The position numbers and the translations under genes were made by a program. The notes under the pieces are model-generated. The model had not been told where the DNA came from. It saw nothing but the letters and a program-made list of their open reading frames with translations, and made no database searches. DNA of 64,000 nt from Flavobacteriales bacterium. GTDB lineage: Bacteria; Bacteroidota; Bacteroidia; Flavobacteriales_D; Crocinitomicaceae. The stretch spans positions 62,001-126,000 of the forward strand of contig CANFRV010000005.1 of the NCBI GenBank assembly GCA_947449575.1, read 5' to 3'. This document shows, in pieces, positions 7,912 through 17,620 of this stretch. Position 1 is the stretch's first letter; every line of letters starts with the position of its first letter.

Positions 7912-8822
7912 CAAACCACAATTCGACTCGTTTTGTTCCCCTGTCCCATTTGCAAGGTAGCTATTTCGGTGACTTCTGCTTTTTCTAACGCTTCATAAAC
8001 ACTTTCAAGATTTGATTGTTTTGAAATCAAAGTAGAAAAACAAAAACAGGAATTTTTGAATTGACGACTTTGGCGAATCATGTTTCGAGCAAACCTCTCT
8101 TCACCACCTTCACACCAAAGTTCTCCATTTTGTCCGCCAAAATTCAAGTTTACTTTTCGAACTACTTTTTGATTGAGGTTGCTTTGTTTTCGCAAATTTC
8201 CCTCCTCGGCTTCTGCTCTTGATGAATGAAAAGGAGGATTGCAAATAACAAGATCAATTACTTCGTCTTCTTTCAGTATTCCCGTAAATATATCTTTTGG
8301 ATTTGTTTGCAATCGACAATCGATCACGTCTTTCAGAAAGGAATTATTTTTAATTATTGTCTCTATGTTTTCGATAGAAGTACTGTCAATTTCTGACCCA
8401 ATAAACGACCAACCATATTCCTTATTTCCAATTATTGGGTAAACACAATTCGCACCAACACCAATATCCAAACATTTTATTTTATTTCCAGTTGGAATTT
8501 TACCATAATTATTTGTACACAATAAATCAGCCATGAGATGAATATAATCTGCTCGACCAGGTATCGGAGGACATAAATAATTGGCTGGAATATCCCAATT
8601 TTCAATATCGTAATAGTGTTGAAGCAAGGACTTATTTAGCATTTTCACAGCCTCCGGATTCGCAAAGTCGATTGTTTCATCGTTGTAAATATTTGTCGCA
8701 ACAAAAGGTTTTAAGTCAGGAGTTCCCTGAATTAATGACTTAAAATCATAGCGTTCTCTGTGCTTGTTTCGAGGATGCAATTTTGCCTTTTCTTTCGGAT
8801 GAATTTTCTTCTTTTGTGCCAT
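7839..8822 (-). CDS. rlmF: 23S rRNA (adenine1618-N6)-methyltransferase
   Basis: SAM-dependent methyltransferase that makes m6A at position 1618 of 23S rRNA. The N-terminus KLHPRNKHRERYDF is the family signature; the SAM-binding strand reads CLDIGVGANCVYPIIG and the catalytic NPPF motif is at about 196-199. 327 residues is normal. It starts 11 bases after the miaE stop, so the two RNA-modification genes are probably one operon. The 3' end overlaps a repeat whose second copy lies 1.15 kb downstream, yet this copy keeps a full, standard C-terminus. Confidence 0.95.
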   Translation of the reverse strand: MAQKKKIHPKEKAKLHPRNKHRERYDFKSLIQGTPDLKPFVATNIYNDETIDFANPEAVKMLNKSLLQHYYDIENWDIPANYLCPPIPGRADYIHLMADLLCTNNYGKIPTGNKIKCLDIGVGANCVYPIIGNKEYGWSFIGSEIDSTSIENIETIIKNNSFLKDVIDCRLQTNPKDIFTGILKEDEVIDLVICNPPFHSSRAEAEEGNLRKQSNLNQKVVRKVNLNFGGQNGELWCEGGEERFARNMIRQSRQFKNSCFCFSTLISKQSNLESVYEALEKAEVTEIATLQMGQGNKTSRIVVWSFLTKEQQKEWKNTRWNESKQLI

Positions 8823-8833
8823 TATCTATAATT

Positions 8834-9415
8834 CTAACCGTGTACCGTTTCTTGTTTACCATAATTAGCAATAACCTTTGCTTCAAAATCTAACCATTCT
8901 TTCCATCTCGCATCCACATCAATTCCAGCGCCATATTTTTTTGCAAAGCCTAAAAATGTTGTATAATGTCCCGCTTCACTAATCATCAAATCACGGTAAA
9001 ATTTTGCCAATTCTTTATCTTCAATATTATCCGAAAGAACTTTAAATCGCTCACAGCTTCTTGCTTCAATCATGGCAGAAAAAAGTAAACGATCCACCAA
9101 AGCGATCTCGCGACTAGCCCCTTTTTTCATAAATTTCACTAATTCATTGACATAGCTGTCTTTTCTTTCGCGACCAAAAGTTAGGCCCCTTTCCAAAATT
9201 AATGCATGAACTAATTGAAAATGCTCAATTTCTTCTTTAGAAATTGCTAATAATTCAGTAACTAACTCTGTTTTTTCTGAATTATTTATAATAATTGTGA
9301 TGCAATTTGTAGCTGCTTTTTGCTCACACCAAGCATGATCAGTTAGGATTTCCTCAATGTTTGATTCCACAATGTTTACCCATCTTGGGTCTGTTGCAAG
9401 TTTTAGTCCTAACAT
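8834..9415 (-). CDS. miaE: tRNA 2-methylthio-N6-isopentenyladenosine-37 hydroxylase
   Basis: Ferritin-like di-iron monooxygenase that hydroxylates ms2i6A at position 37 of tRNAs. Iron ligands are visible in two E-x-x-H motifs, EEIEHFQL and SEAGHYTTF, with further acidic residues in EARSCERF. I start at the ATG at 9415, giving MLGLKLATDPRWVNIVESNI; a TTG 33 bases upstream is less likely. It lies 11 bases before rlmF and is probably co-transcribed with it. Confidence 0.92.
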   Translation of the reverse strand: MLGLKLATDPRWVNIVESNIEEILTDHAWCEQKAATNCITIIINNSEKTELVTELLAISKEEIEHFQLVHALILERGLTFGRERKDSYVNELVKFMKKGASREIALVDRLLFSAMIEARSCERFKVLSDNIEDKELAKFYRDLMISEAGHYTTFLGFAKKYGAGIDVDARWKEWLDFEAKVIANYGKQETVHG

Positions 9416-9577
9416 ACGTTTTTTTGTTATTTTTTCGACTGGAAGCAAAAGTTAAATCATCTCTGTATTTCTGCTTTAAAATCTTTCTCTTCAATATCTT
9501 TTACAAAGATACCCTTTCGTATTCTTTAATTAATTGGTTTTCCTTTTATTATTTTTTACGAGAAATTAAATTAGAAA

Positions 9578-12500
9578 TTATTTTAACACATTTACATGTC
9601 CTACAATTCGATGTTCATTGTATGTTATCATATCCGTAAATTTTATTTTCCAGGTATACGTGCCATCTTCAACTAGCTCACCGTCCACACCGAAGGTTCC
9701 ATTCCAACCTTTATCCGCGTCATGAGATTCAAAAATAAGTTCGCCCCATCTATCATAAATCCATAAACTAAAACTTTGAGAATCATACCCCACTGTAAAA
9801 ACAGGTTGAAAAGTCTGATTAATATCATCGTTGTTTGGAGTAAATGTATTCGGAACATAGAAGTAGAGAATACTATTTAGACTATCTTCTTTTGGACATT
9901 GACCCGTATTAAAAATCGTCATTTGAGCGGAAGAACTGCTACATGTGTTCGAAATAGTCCATTCAAAAATATTGATTCCTATTGCTAAATTATTTACTCC
10001 TGAAGCGGAGTCAGCAATCGTATTAATGGAACCAGCGCCACTAATTAATGTCCATTGTCCCGCTGCGAGTGAAGGACTATTTCCTTCCAATATTCCGATG
10101 TCTCCGCAAACAGTATCACCGCCAGCAGCAGCAATTGGAGGAGGAGTGTCCATCATAATTGTCGTGTTATCAAAGCTGCTACCACAAGGATTTGTAATAG
10201 TCCAGTGAAATACATTTGGACCAGGACTTAAATTAGTAACGGTTGAATTTGGATTTAATGGATTTGTGATAACGCCTGTTCCACCAATTACTGTCCAAAT
10301 TCCATTTCCATCTACAGCTGCATTAGCTACCAAAGTAGAAAAATCGACGCAAAGTGCTTGATCTGGTCCAGCAATAGCAATTGTTGGGAAAGGAAAAGCA
10401 TTGATTGAAACTTGATCTGCGGTTGTTATGCATGAATTCGAAACAGTCCATTGAAAAACATTTAAACCTTCGCTTAATCCACTTATCGTGGAAGTGGGAG
10501 AATTAGGAGAAGCGATCACTCCTGTGCCAAGAATTACTGTCCAAACTCCTTCTCCAACAATCACTTGAGCTGCAGATAAATTTCCACTATTTCCACAAAT
10601 TATTTGATCTGGACCAGCATTTGCTACTGTTGGGGTAGTTTCTACCGTAATTACCATTTGATCCGAAACAACTTCGCAAACAGTCGAAACGACCCAAGCG
10701 AAAACATTTGGTCCCACACTTAACCCTGTCACGGTTGCGGTTGAATCAGAGGTTGAAACTATGACACCTGTTCCGCTGATTAATGTCCACTCACCGACTC
10801 CACTTATTGGGTTATTGCCAATTAGTACAGCGTTCGTTTGGCAAATAGTTAGATCACTTCCAGCATTCGAACTAATCGGAAAATTTACACCAATAAGTTG
10901 AACCGTATCAGAAGTTGTTCCACAAGAATTTGAAATCGTCCAAACAAAAACGTTGGTGTCAATTCCAATATCTGTGATAGCAGAGGTCGCCATATTTATA
11001 TCTGCAATTACTCCAGCACCACTAACTAACGTCCAAATACCATTTCCACTCACTGCATTATTCCCGGCAAAAATAGAAGCAGTACCGCAAACTGTTTGGT
11101 CTGGTCCAGCATCAGCAACTGTTGGCATAGATTCCACAACAATCGACACTGTATCACTGGTGACAGAGCATGTATTAGAAACAGTCCACACAAATTGATT
11201 TAATCCAACTCCCAACGTATTCACAGTGGTATTTGGGTTTGTTGGGTCTGTTAGAGTCCCTGATCCGCTATAAGTAGTCCACGCACCACTACCGATTGCA
11301 ACGGAACTTCCCGCTAAAATCGTTGTTGCAGCGCACAGAGCTTGATCAGGTCCAGCGGAAGCAACAGAAGAAGGTGGTTGAATCGTTATACTCATCGTAT
11401 CTGTAATGGTGTCACAAGCATTTGTAATAGTCCAGACAAAAACATTTAGTCCTATCCCTAAGCCCGAAAGATCAGTCGTAGCAGAAGTTGGGGTAGTAAT
11501 TATTCCCGTTCCACTAAATAATGACCACAGTCCATCACCATTTGGTGAATCAACGCCTGCCATAACCCCTGTTGTGCCACAAAAACTTTGATCTGGACCG
11601 GCATCAGCTGCAATTGCAATTGAATGAACAACAAGTGTTTGCAGCGGGTAGGTTACTTCGCAGCCCAAAGAATCAATTAAGGTGCTTGTTGGGTTATAAG
11701 CTCCAATGGTATAGGTATGTGTAAAAAATGTGGAATCAAAAACAATCGTTCCATCATCTAAATCCCAAACAATAGAATCTACAAAAGTTAAACTAGTCGC
11801 CGAAAATGAATAAATGTGTTCGCATTGATCTCCGAAAATTTCCCAATTAATCGTTCCTCCTGGTCCTAAGATTGTTAAATAGTCAACTAAAGAAGTGTCG
11901 GCCGTGCACCCAAATTCATCTGTCACCGTCAAATTTAAAGTGTACGTCCCTGGAAATACATAGGTATTATTTGGATTTTGAAAAGCCGAAACTTTGCCAT
12001 CTCCAAAGGACCAATTCCATCCTGTCAAAGAGCCATAAGATGTTGAAAAATCTGTATAAGTTTCAAAAACAGGCGGGCAAGTGTATTCTCCAACAGCATT
12101 TGCAGTGGCTCCAGAAGCTACATAATTTAGATTTGCGAGAGGTAGTGAAACATTCACAATTTTTGTAATACTGTCCTTACACCCATTCGCATCAGTTGCG
12201 ATTAAAGTGATTGAATGCGCAACGCTTGTATAAGAAATACTTGGCGTTTCATCGAAAGAATTTGTTACATCTGTCTCATTGCTGTAGAATGAATCATCCA
12301 CTTCCCATGTATATGCTAAACTTCCAAATCCTGTCGTTGTGTTGACTGCACTGAAAATTTCTACATCACAGACAGCTGAATCCATTAAAAAATTCACTGT
12401 TGGGTTTGTAATTAACATAAAAACACCTGCAGGTGGAGAAACACATCCAAAAACATCTGTTGCAACAATGGTTGTGGTAAAAATTCCTTCTGAAGTAAAA

Positions 12501-14809
12501 TCAAAATTTGTAGTAGTGACTACATTATTTGTAGTTTGCGTGGAACCATCAGGAAAAGTCCATAAAAAACTACTTAATGGAACTCCATTTCCTTGAATGG
12601 TTGATGTGTTGGTATAAACGACATTAATTGGCAAACATCCTGCATCGTCTGAGCCAACTAAACTTGCAATCGGAGGATCTAAAACATGAAACCCTAGAAA
12701 TTCTGCTGAATCAGAACAACCTGCCGAATTAGTAGCTACTAATGAAATGTCATAATTCCCTGGTACATTGTAAATATATGACAAGGGATCACCTGAAATA
12801 ATATCTCCATTACCCATATCGTATATAAAAGTAGCTGCAGGGTCTAAAAAAGTAGATGTACTTGAAATGGTAATTGGTAGTGAAGAACAAGTGGTATCAT
12901 TTGAAAGCAAAAAGCCCGCATCTATTTTAGTAATAACTATGTTTATTTGGGTGCTATCGGTGCATCCTGTCGTATAATTATGCACAATCTGTTTAATAGT
13001 ATATGTTCCATACGTCATGTAATTATGAGCCGTATCTCCATGATTAATATCAAAAACATCTGCACTGGCAAGCAAATCATCAGGGTCTCCAGCAATTCCC
13101 CAATCCCATATCATATCAACGTTATCCGTGGCTGCTCCTGCAATAGCAAAATCATTCACGGTCACATGTATAGGAAATGATTGCGGATTACAATATAAAG
13201 TCTGAACGGAAAATTTAGAAATAGGAGCCTGAATATACACTTGATCTATTCTTGTCAATGTATCCACGCAGCCTCGAAAATCAACAATTAATTGAATATC
13301 AAAAAAGCCGGTATCAATAGGGAAATTATACACTGGATTTTGAAGAATTGATGTGCCTCCATCTCCGAAATCCCAATTATAAGTTACCTCATCAGGTGTG
13401 TGAGGAGTTGAAATAACAGATAAGTCTGTAAAGTTAATATCATGTTTGGCGCATTCTATAATTGGAAACAATGAAAAATCTACTAAGTCAATCATTCCCA
13501 CCTCAATATCGCTTACTATGCTTTTTGTTACTGTACAACCATTAGAGGTGGTTATTGTCAAAGAAACATCATAGGTTCCTATTCCATAAACATGCCCCGG
13601 TGGATTTTGCCCACTAAAAGTTGTCCCATCTCCAAAATCCCATAGCCAAGAAATAATGGGATCACCAACAGGATTAGGAGAAAATGATAAATCTGTAAAC
13701 TGAACCGATAAGGGTGCGCAGCCATTGTTTAGGTCTGAACTAAAATCTGCAGTGGGAGGGCCAACCACAATCATATTATTTATTACAGTTGAAGAGCTGC
13801 AACCACTTGCATTAACTGAAGATAAACTTACAGTATATGACCCATCTGCTGCATATGTAATCGCTGGAGGAGTAGCTAAAATTGATGTTTGTCCATTTCC
13901 AAAATCCCACGTAAATGTCCCAGCGCCTGAGGTATTGGTGAAATTAACTTGCAGAGGGGCACATCCTGCCGTTAAATCCGCAGTAAAGGATGCGACCGAA
14001 CTAGGATTTATACTAATATCTTGTGTTGCGTTATCTATGCAACCTGAAATAGAATTCTCCGCTGTTAATGAAATCGTATATGTTCCGGGCAGGGCATAAC
14101 TAAAAGAAGGAGTTTGGAGATTCGATATTTGTCCATCTCCTGACGCCCAACTCCATGAATTAACTCCCACGGTTGAAGCATCCGCAATTAGTATGGTTTC
14201 TCCGACACATCCTGCAGCAGGTGCATTTATCCCTGCAGTAAAATCTGAAACAATTACCGTTTGCGTTGCTGTATCTGCACAGCCAGTAATGGAATTTGTT
14301 GTGATTAATTGCATATTATACGAACCGCTAGAATTGTAGGTAACTGCAGAAGGGTTTTGGGCGGTGGATGTCTCTAAATTTCCAAAATCCCAAGCATAGT
14401 TTATTCCTGCTCCGGCGGTGGAAAGATTATTAAATGTTACCGCAAAAGGGACTGTGCAACCACTTCCTGATGTTGAAAAAGAAGCGAGTGGATTTGGATG
14501 TATGGTGATATAATTTAATTTTAATTCGAAGTCGGTTCCTCCTGCAGATATTACAGTGAGTAAAACTTGATAAATTCCAGCAGATGTATAGGTATAAGTG
14601 GGGTTTTGCTGAGTGGATTGTCCTCCTTCTCCAAAATCCCAATTGGTACTAATTATAGCAGAACCACCGTAATTAGATAAATCTGTGAAATTAATTGGAT
14701 CTCCTGCACAGGCTGTAAGTTGAGCCGCAGAAAACTGAGCAATAGGTACTTGTGCATTTAGTATGGATGCAAAAAAAACACTAGATAATATACAAATTAA
14801 TTGACGCAT
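9578..14809 (-). CDS. Giant PKD-repeat surface protein with T9SS C-terminal domain
   Basis: 1743 residues. A signal peptide (MRQLICILSSVFFASILNAQ) is followed by about a dozen PKD-type beta-sandwich domains up to about residue 1060, seen from recurring WDFGDG-like motifs (WDFGEGGQ, WLWDFGDGTT, YNWDFGDGG, WNWSFGDGKV). Next come seven copies of an about 82-residue module beginning AGPDQ and ending NVFVWTISNxC (about 1063-1624). The end (YVPNTFTPNNDDINQTF ... IYDRWGELIF ... HRIVGHVNVLK) is the gliding-motility-associated CTD that directs export by the type IX system. The start is the ATG at 14809; a GTG two codons upstream is less likely. Probably a cell-surface or secreted adhesin; the ligand is unknown. 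It has no T9SS machinery neighbours here. Confidence 0.93.
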   Translation of the reverse strand: MRQLICILSSVFFASILNAQVPIAQFSAAQLTACAGDPINFTDLSNYGGSAIISTNWDFGEGGQSTQQNPTYTYTSAGIYQVLLTVISAGGTDFELKLNYITIHPNPLASFSTSGSGCTVPFAVTFNNLSTAGAGINYAWDFGNLETSTAQNPSAVTYNSSGSYNMQLITTNSITGCADTATQTVIVSDFTAGINAPAAGCVGETILIADASTVGVNSWSWASGDGQISNLQTPSFSYALPGTYTISLTAENSISGCIDNATQDISINPSSVASFTADLTAGCAPLQVNFTNTSGAGTFTWDFGNGQTSILATPPAITYAADGSYTVSLSSVNASGCSSSTVINNMIVVGPPTADFSSDLNNGCAPLSVQFTDLSFSPNPVGDPIISWLWDFGDGTTFSGQNPPGHVYGIGTYDVSLTITTSNGCTVTKSIVSDIEVGMIDLVDFSLFPIIECAKHDINFTDLSVISTPHTPDEVTYNWDFGDGGTSILQNPVYNFPIDTGFFDIQLIVDFRGCVDTLTRIDQVYIQAPISKFSVQTLYCNPQSFPIHVTVNDFAIAGAATDNVDMIWDWGIAGDPDDLLASADVFDINHGDTAHNYMTYGTYTIKQIVHNYTTGCTDSTQINIVITKIDAGFLLSNDTTCSSLPITISSTSTFLDPAATFIYDMGNGDIISGDPLSYIYNVPGNYDISLVATNSAGCSDSAEFLGFHVLDPPIASLVGSDDAGCLPINVVYTNTSTIQGNGVPLSSFLWTFPDGSTQTTNNVVTTTNFDFTSEGIFTTTIVATDVFGCVSPPAGVFMLITNPTVNFLMDSAVCDVEIFSAVNTTTGFGSLAYTWEVDDSFYSNETDVTNSFDETPSISYTSVAHSITLIATDANGCKDSITKIVNVSLPLANLNYVASGATANAVGEYTCPPVFETYTDFSTSYGSLTGWNWSFGDGKVSAFQNPNNTYVFPGTYTLNLTVTDEFGCTADTSLVDYLTILGPGGTINWEIFGDQCEHIYSFSATSLTFVDSIVWDLDDGTIVFDSTFFTHTYTIGAYNPTSTLIDSLGCEVTYPLQTLVVHSIAIAADAGPDQSFCGTTGVMAGVDSPNGDGLWSLFSGTGIITTPTSATTDLSGLGIGLNVFVWTITNACDTITDTMSITIQPPSSVASAGPDQALCAATTILAGSSVAIGSGAWTTYSGSGTLTDPTNPNTTVNTLGVGLNQFVWTVSNTCSVTSDTVSIVVESMPTVADAGPDQTVCGTASIFAGNNAVSGNGIWTLVSGAGVIADINMATSAITDIGIDTNVFVWTISNSCGTTSDTVQLIGVNFPISSNAGSDLTICQTNAVLIGNNPISGVGEWTLISGTGVIVSTSDSTATVTGLSVGPNVFAWVVSTVCEVVSDQMVITVETTPTVANAGPDQIICGNSGNLSAAQVIVGEGVWTVILGTGVIASPNSPTSTISGLSEGLNVFQWTVSNSCITTADQVSINAFPFPTIAIAGPDQALCVDFSTLVANAAVDGNGIWTVIGGTGVITNPLNPNSTVTNLSPGPNVFHWTITNPCGSSFDNTTIMMDTPPPIAAAGGDTVCGDIGILEGNSPSLAAGQWTLISGAGSINTIADSASGVNNLAIGINIFEWTISNTCSSSSAQMTIFNTGQCPKEDSLNSILYFYVPNTFTPNNDDINQTFQPVFTVGYDSQSFSLWIYDRWGELIFESHDADKGWNGTFGVDGELVEDGTYTWKIKFTDMITYNEHRIVGHVNVLK
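9930..11620 (-). repeat. Seven in-frame repeats of about 246 bp
   Basis: Within the giant PKD gene, units of roughly 246 bp recur seven times. Each encodes AGPDQ-like, then G-x-W-x-L-x-SGTG, then GxNxFxWTIxNxC. The units have diverged at DNA level but keep their length. Boundaries are approximate. Confidence 0.8.
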
Positions 14810-14966
14810 ACACACTTTTCTAGTAATTCGCTTTTTTTTAGTTAAAACACAATGCTAAGTTAACTAAATTAATTGAAAACAGGGCCTTTTAAAATAGACG
14901 AATTCTTATGTAGATGGTTGCTACTGTATAATTTCAATCACAAAATGAAAAGGAAGGGAATATACA

Positions 14967-15728
14967 TTAATCTTTCTCAATAGAATATAACAATGGTCGA
15001 CTTGGAGTTGCATCATTTTCAAATGGAGCAGTTTGGAGTTCTAAAATATAACTACCATCAGGGATTGCCTGGTCAACAAATATTAATTCTGTTATGGTCT
15101 TATCAAATTGTGGGTTAGAAGGTACTTCCCAAAAAGCATGATGAAACACTAAACTTCCGCCATCTTCTTCGCGATCAACAGATGGAAGATCAATTAACAA
15201 GTGTTTCACTCCACATTCATTTAATATCTCTAGACATGAAAGATCTAAATAGGCGGGGTTTGTTGAAGAATAATTTAAATGTTTTTTATCTTCAGCATTA
15301 GGAAGGGTCCGAATTACTATAGCTTCCAATCTTTTTCCTGCTAATTTTGAAACTAATTGTTCTTTAAAAATAACTTTATCACTTCCTTTTCCAAGATTAT
15401 TATCCACAGAAATGGGTTCTATTGATATTAATTCAGCTTCGAAAAAATAGGACTTTAAAGACTCATTTACGGAATATACTTCGGGAGTAATATGACCCAA
15501 ACATTCCGTATGCGTGCCATGACCATGCGGATTAAAAAAAATATTTCTAAAATTTACATTGCCTCCGTTCTTTACAGAGCCAACAAAACCATTCGCCATT
15601 ACCGGTTCAATTACAGGAACATCGACATACCAAGCTCTTGGGTTATCAGCAGAATTAGTTAAACTAAGTGATATATCAAAAGGGTGATTTGTATTAATAA
15701 AGCGATTCTTGTCCAAATATAATTTCAT
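14967..15728 (-). CDS. Cyclase-family metal hydrolase (kynurenine-formamidase-like)
   Basis: 253-residue protein of the PF04199 cyclase/formamidase family. The metal-binding signature appears as NPHGHGTHTECLGHI, the form of HxGTHxDxPxH in which Glu and Cys replace the more common Asp and Pro. A second conserved part is LLIDLPSVDREEDGG followed by HHAFWE. The family includes kynurenine formamidase and other amide or lactone hydrolases; no tryptophan-catabolic gene lies nearby, so the substrate is not decided. No signal peptide is seen, so it should be cytoplasmic. It is on the same strand as the PKD gene but 157 bases apart. Confidence 0.85.
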   Translation of the reverse strand: MKLYLDKNRFINTNHPFDISLSLTNSADNPRAWYVDVPVIEPVMANGFVGSVKNGGNVNFRNIFFNPHGHGTHTECLGHITPEVYSVNESLKSYFFEAELISIEPISVDNNLGKGSDKVIFKEQLVSKLAGKRLEAIVIRTLPNAEDKKHLNYSSTNPAYLDLSCLEILNECGVKHLLIDLPSVDREEDGGSLVFHHAFWEVPSNPQFDKTITELIFVDQAIPDGSYILELQTAPFENDATPSRPLLYSIEKD

Positions 15729-15797
15729 ATTTCAAATTTACTTTGATTTTTATCATTTTTTACCTTTCAACCAAAATAAATTATTAAATATATTTTA

Positions 15798-15834
15798 TTA
15801 CCATGGTAAATATCATTTTTAAATTTTATCTTTA
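15798..15834 (+). promoter_or_regulatory. Candidate promoter region of the YceI gene
   Basis: A 12-bp perfect palindrome TTACCATGGTAA (15798-15809) lies just upstream of TATCTTTA (15827-15834), which matches TAnnTTTG in 7 of 8 positions and stands 23 bases before the ATG. The palindrome overlaps where a -33 element would be and could be an operator. Confidence 0.3.
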
Positions 15835-15857
15835 GCCATAATTTAAAAATAAATAAA

Positions 15858-16457
15858 ATGAAAATTGTTAATGTAATTGCAATGTCAATCGTTGGAGCAG
15901 CTCTTGCTTCTTTCTCATTAAAGAGCAATGGTGACGAAAAAAAGCACCAAAATAGCTATGTTTTGGACAAAGAAAATTCAAACTTAGGGTGGAAAGGTGG
16001 AAAAAATGATTCTTATTTTCATACTGGAAAAGTAAAAATCAGTGAAGGAAATATTGTGATGGAACATGGTGAACTAGTTTCAGGTAAATTTATGATTGAT
16101 CTTTCAACGATTGAATGCACAGACGCACAATTACCGAAAGAAAAACAAGAAGGTTTAGCAAAACATTTAAAAGGAGATGATTTTTTCAATATAGCAAAAT
16201 TTGCATCTGCTACGGTAACGGTTGGAAATTATAAAGACGGGAAATTAACGACAATAATCAACGTATTAGGTGTGGATATTAAACAAGATATTCCAGTCAC
16301 TTTTGTTGCCACTGAAAAAGGAGCTTCAATTGTTGGAAAATTTGATATTGACTTCACTGCTGCTAATATACTGGGAGTTCAGCCACAAGAAGGGGATACA
16401 GAATCTATAAAACCTGTTTTTTCATTTGATTTAAATGTAGTCCTTAAAACAAAATAA
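15858..16457 (+). CDS. YceI-family periplasmic protein
   Basis: 199-residue YceI/lipocalin-fold protein. Family features are the start of the mature chain (YVLDKENSNLGWKGGK), the strand GKFMIDLSTIECTD, then LKGDDFFNIAKFASATVTV and the closing KPVFSFDLNVVLK. The first about 20 residues form a signal sequence. YceI proteins bind isoprenoid or other amphiphilic ligands in the periplasm; their cellular role is often unclear. It is a single gene, with a possible palindromic operator upstream and a strong terminator directly downstream. Confidence 0.9.
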   Translation: MKIVNVIAMSIVGAALASFSLKSNGDEKKHQNSYVLDKENSNLGWKGGKNDSYFHTGKVKISEGNIVMEHGELVSGKFMIDLSTIECTDAQLPKEKQEGLAKHLKGDDFFNIAKFASATVTVGNYKDGKLTTIINVLGVDIKQDIPVTFVATEKGASIVGKFDIDFTAANILGVQPQEGDTESIKPVFSFDLNVVLKTK

Positions 16458-16485
16458 GAAAACACTTTTAAAGAAATAGTGCACA

Positions 16486-16512
16486 GGGTGAGAAATATTC
16501 TCACCCTTTTTT
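16486..16512 (+). terminator. Intrinsic terminator after the YceI gene
   Basis: Perfect 9-bp stem GGGTGAGAA (16486-16494) and TTCTCACCC (16498-16506) with a 3-nt loop, followed by six T. One of the clearest terminators in the window. Confidence 0.9.
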
Positions 16513-16525
16513 ATTCCTTTGTAAA

Positions 16526-17146
16526 ATGAATACAGAAAACCCAATTATTTTTGATTTAGGAGGTGTAATATTAAATTTAGATTACACACTTACGATCAAT
16601 GCCTTTAAAGAATTAGGACTGGTTAATTTTGAAGAAATGTATACCCAAGCTAGCCAAACTAATTTATTTAGTGACTATGAAACTGGGCAAATTTCTTCTC
16701 AGCACTTTATTAATTTACTATTGCCATATCTCCCAGCAGGAACTAGCCCTAATAAACTTGTTCATGCCTGGAATGCAATGATTTTAGACTTCCCTACCGA
16801 ACGTTTACAACTCTTGGATGAATTAAAGAAAAAAAGAAGAATCTTCTTATTGAGTAATACCAATGAAATTCATTTACAAGCAGTTGTGAGATCGCTCGCA
16901 AAAACGACCAACAGAACTCTGGATAGTTATTTTGAAAAAGTGTATTACTCGCATCTGCTAAATTTACGAAAACCAAACAAGGAAATCTTTGATTTGGTTT
17001 GTAAGGAACAAAATCTAACTGTATCAGACACAATTTTCATTGATGATACCATTGGTCATATAGACGGCGCTAAAGCTTTTGGCTTACAAGGAGTTCATTT
17101 ACAAAAGGGAAGTACGTTAGAAACGCTTTTTGATTTCAAAAAATAG
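16526..17146 (+). CDS. HAD-superfamily phosphatase (YihX-like)
   Basis: 206-residue haloacid-dehalogenase-type hydrolase, subfamily IA. Motif I is IIFDLGGVILNLD, with the nucleophile Asp in DLGG; motif II is FLLSNTNEIH; motif III uses the Lys in LNLRKPNKEIFDL; motif IV is TIFIDDTIGHIDGAKAFG. An alpha-helical cap fits between residues about 20 and 85. It is likely a sugar-phosphate or nucleotide phosphatase; the substrate cannot be read from sequence. It begins 14 bases after the YceI terminator and converges with the epimerase gene. Confidence 0.9.
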   Translation: MNTENPIIFDLGGVILNLDYTLTINAFKELGLVNFEEMYTQASQTNLFSDYETGQISSQHFINLLLPYLPAGTSPNKLVHAWNAMILDFPTERLQLLDELKKKRRIFLLSNTNEIHLQAVVRSLAKTTNRTLDSYFEKVYYSHLLNLRKPNKEIFDLVCKEQNLTVSDTIFIDDTIGHIDGAKAFGLQGVHLQKGSTLETLFDFKK

Positions 17147-17155
17147 GTTCCCCTG

Positions 17156-17560
17156 TTATTTTTTTTCTTGACAAAGTTCAACTAAGATCCCATCCGTGGA
17201 TTTTGGATGCAGGAACGCAATTCGTTTATTGTCCGCCCCGTCTTTCGGGGTTTGATGAATAAGTTCAAATCCTTCCGCTAATAATCTTTCAATTTCATCT
17301 TCTATATGATCTGTTTCAAAAGCAATGTGATGTATTCCTTTCCCTTTTTTAGATAGGAATTTCGCTATTGGCGAGTCTGAATTTGTTGCTTGTAATAATT
17401 CTATTTTTGATTCACCTATTTGTAAAAAAGCTGTTTTTACACCTTCAGATTCAACCGATTCCAATTTATAACAAGAAGTTCCTAGCAACGATTCATAGAT
17501 CTTTAATGATTCTTCAATACTGTCGACGGCAATTCCTAGATGTTCAATTTTTTTCAGCAT
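17156..17560 (-). CDS. mce: Methylmalonyl-CoA epimerase
   Basis: 134-residue vicinal-oxygen-chelate enzyme that interconverts (R)- and (S)-methylmalonyl-CoA, between propionyl-CoA metabolism and methylmalonyl-CoA mutase. The N-terminus KKIEHLGIAVDSIEESLKIY supplies the first metal His, GKGIHHIAFET the second, and the end GILVELCQ a metal Glu. The length is that of the single-module family. No mutase or carboxylase gene lies nearby, so it stands alone. A terminator for the upstream gene separates it from that gene, so it should have its own promoter. Confidence 0.92.
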   Translation of the reverse strand: MLKKIEHLGIAVDSIEESLKIYESLLGTSCYKLESVESEGVKTAFLQIGESKIELLQATNSDSPIAKFLSKKGKGIHHIAFETDHIEDEIERLLAEGFELIHQTPKDGADNKRIAFLHPKSTDGILVELCQEKK

Positions 17561-17568
17561 ATTTTTGT

Positions 17569-17599
17569 CAAAAAAAAACCCTGAATATAATTCAGGGTT
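17569..17599 (-). terminator. Intrinsic terminator after the T9SS cargo gene
   Basis: Perfect 10-bp stem AACCCTGAAT (17577-17586) with ATTCAGGGTT (17590-17599), 3-nt loop. On the minus strand it is followed by a U-run from the A-tract at 17569-17576. Confidence 0.88.
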
Positions 17600-17620
17600 C
17601 CGATTATTTTTAATTACTTA

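Noticed and set aside
9361-9639. Plus-strand 92-codon frame between miaE and the PKD gene
   Set aside because: It runs antisense into both real genes and has Phe/Leu-rich, non-protein-like composition.
9930-11620. Possible DNA-level repeat array or CRISPR
   Set aside because: The 246-bp period comes from diverged protein domains of one gene.
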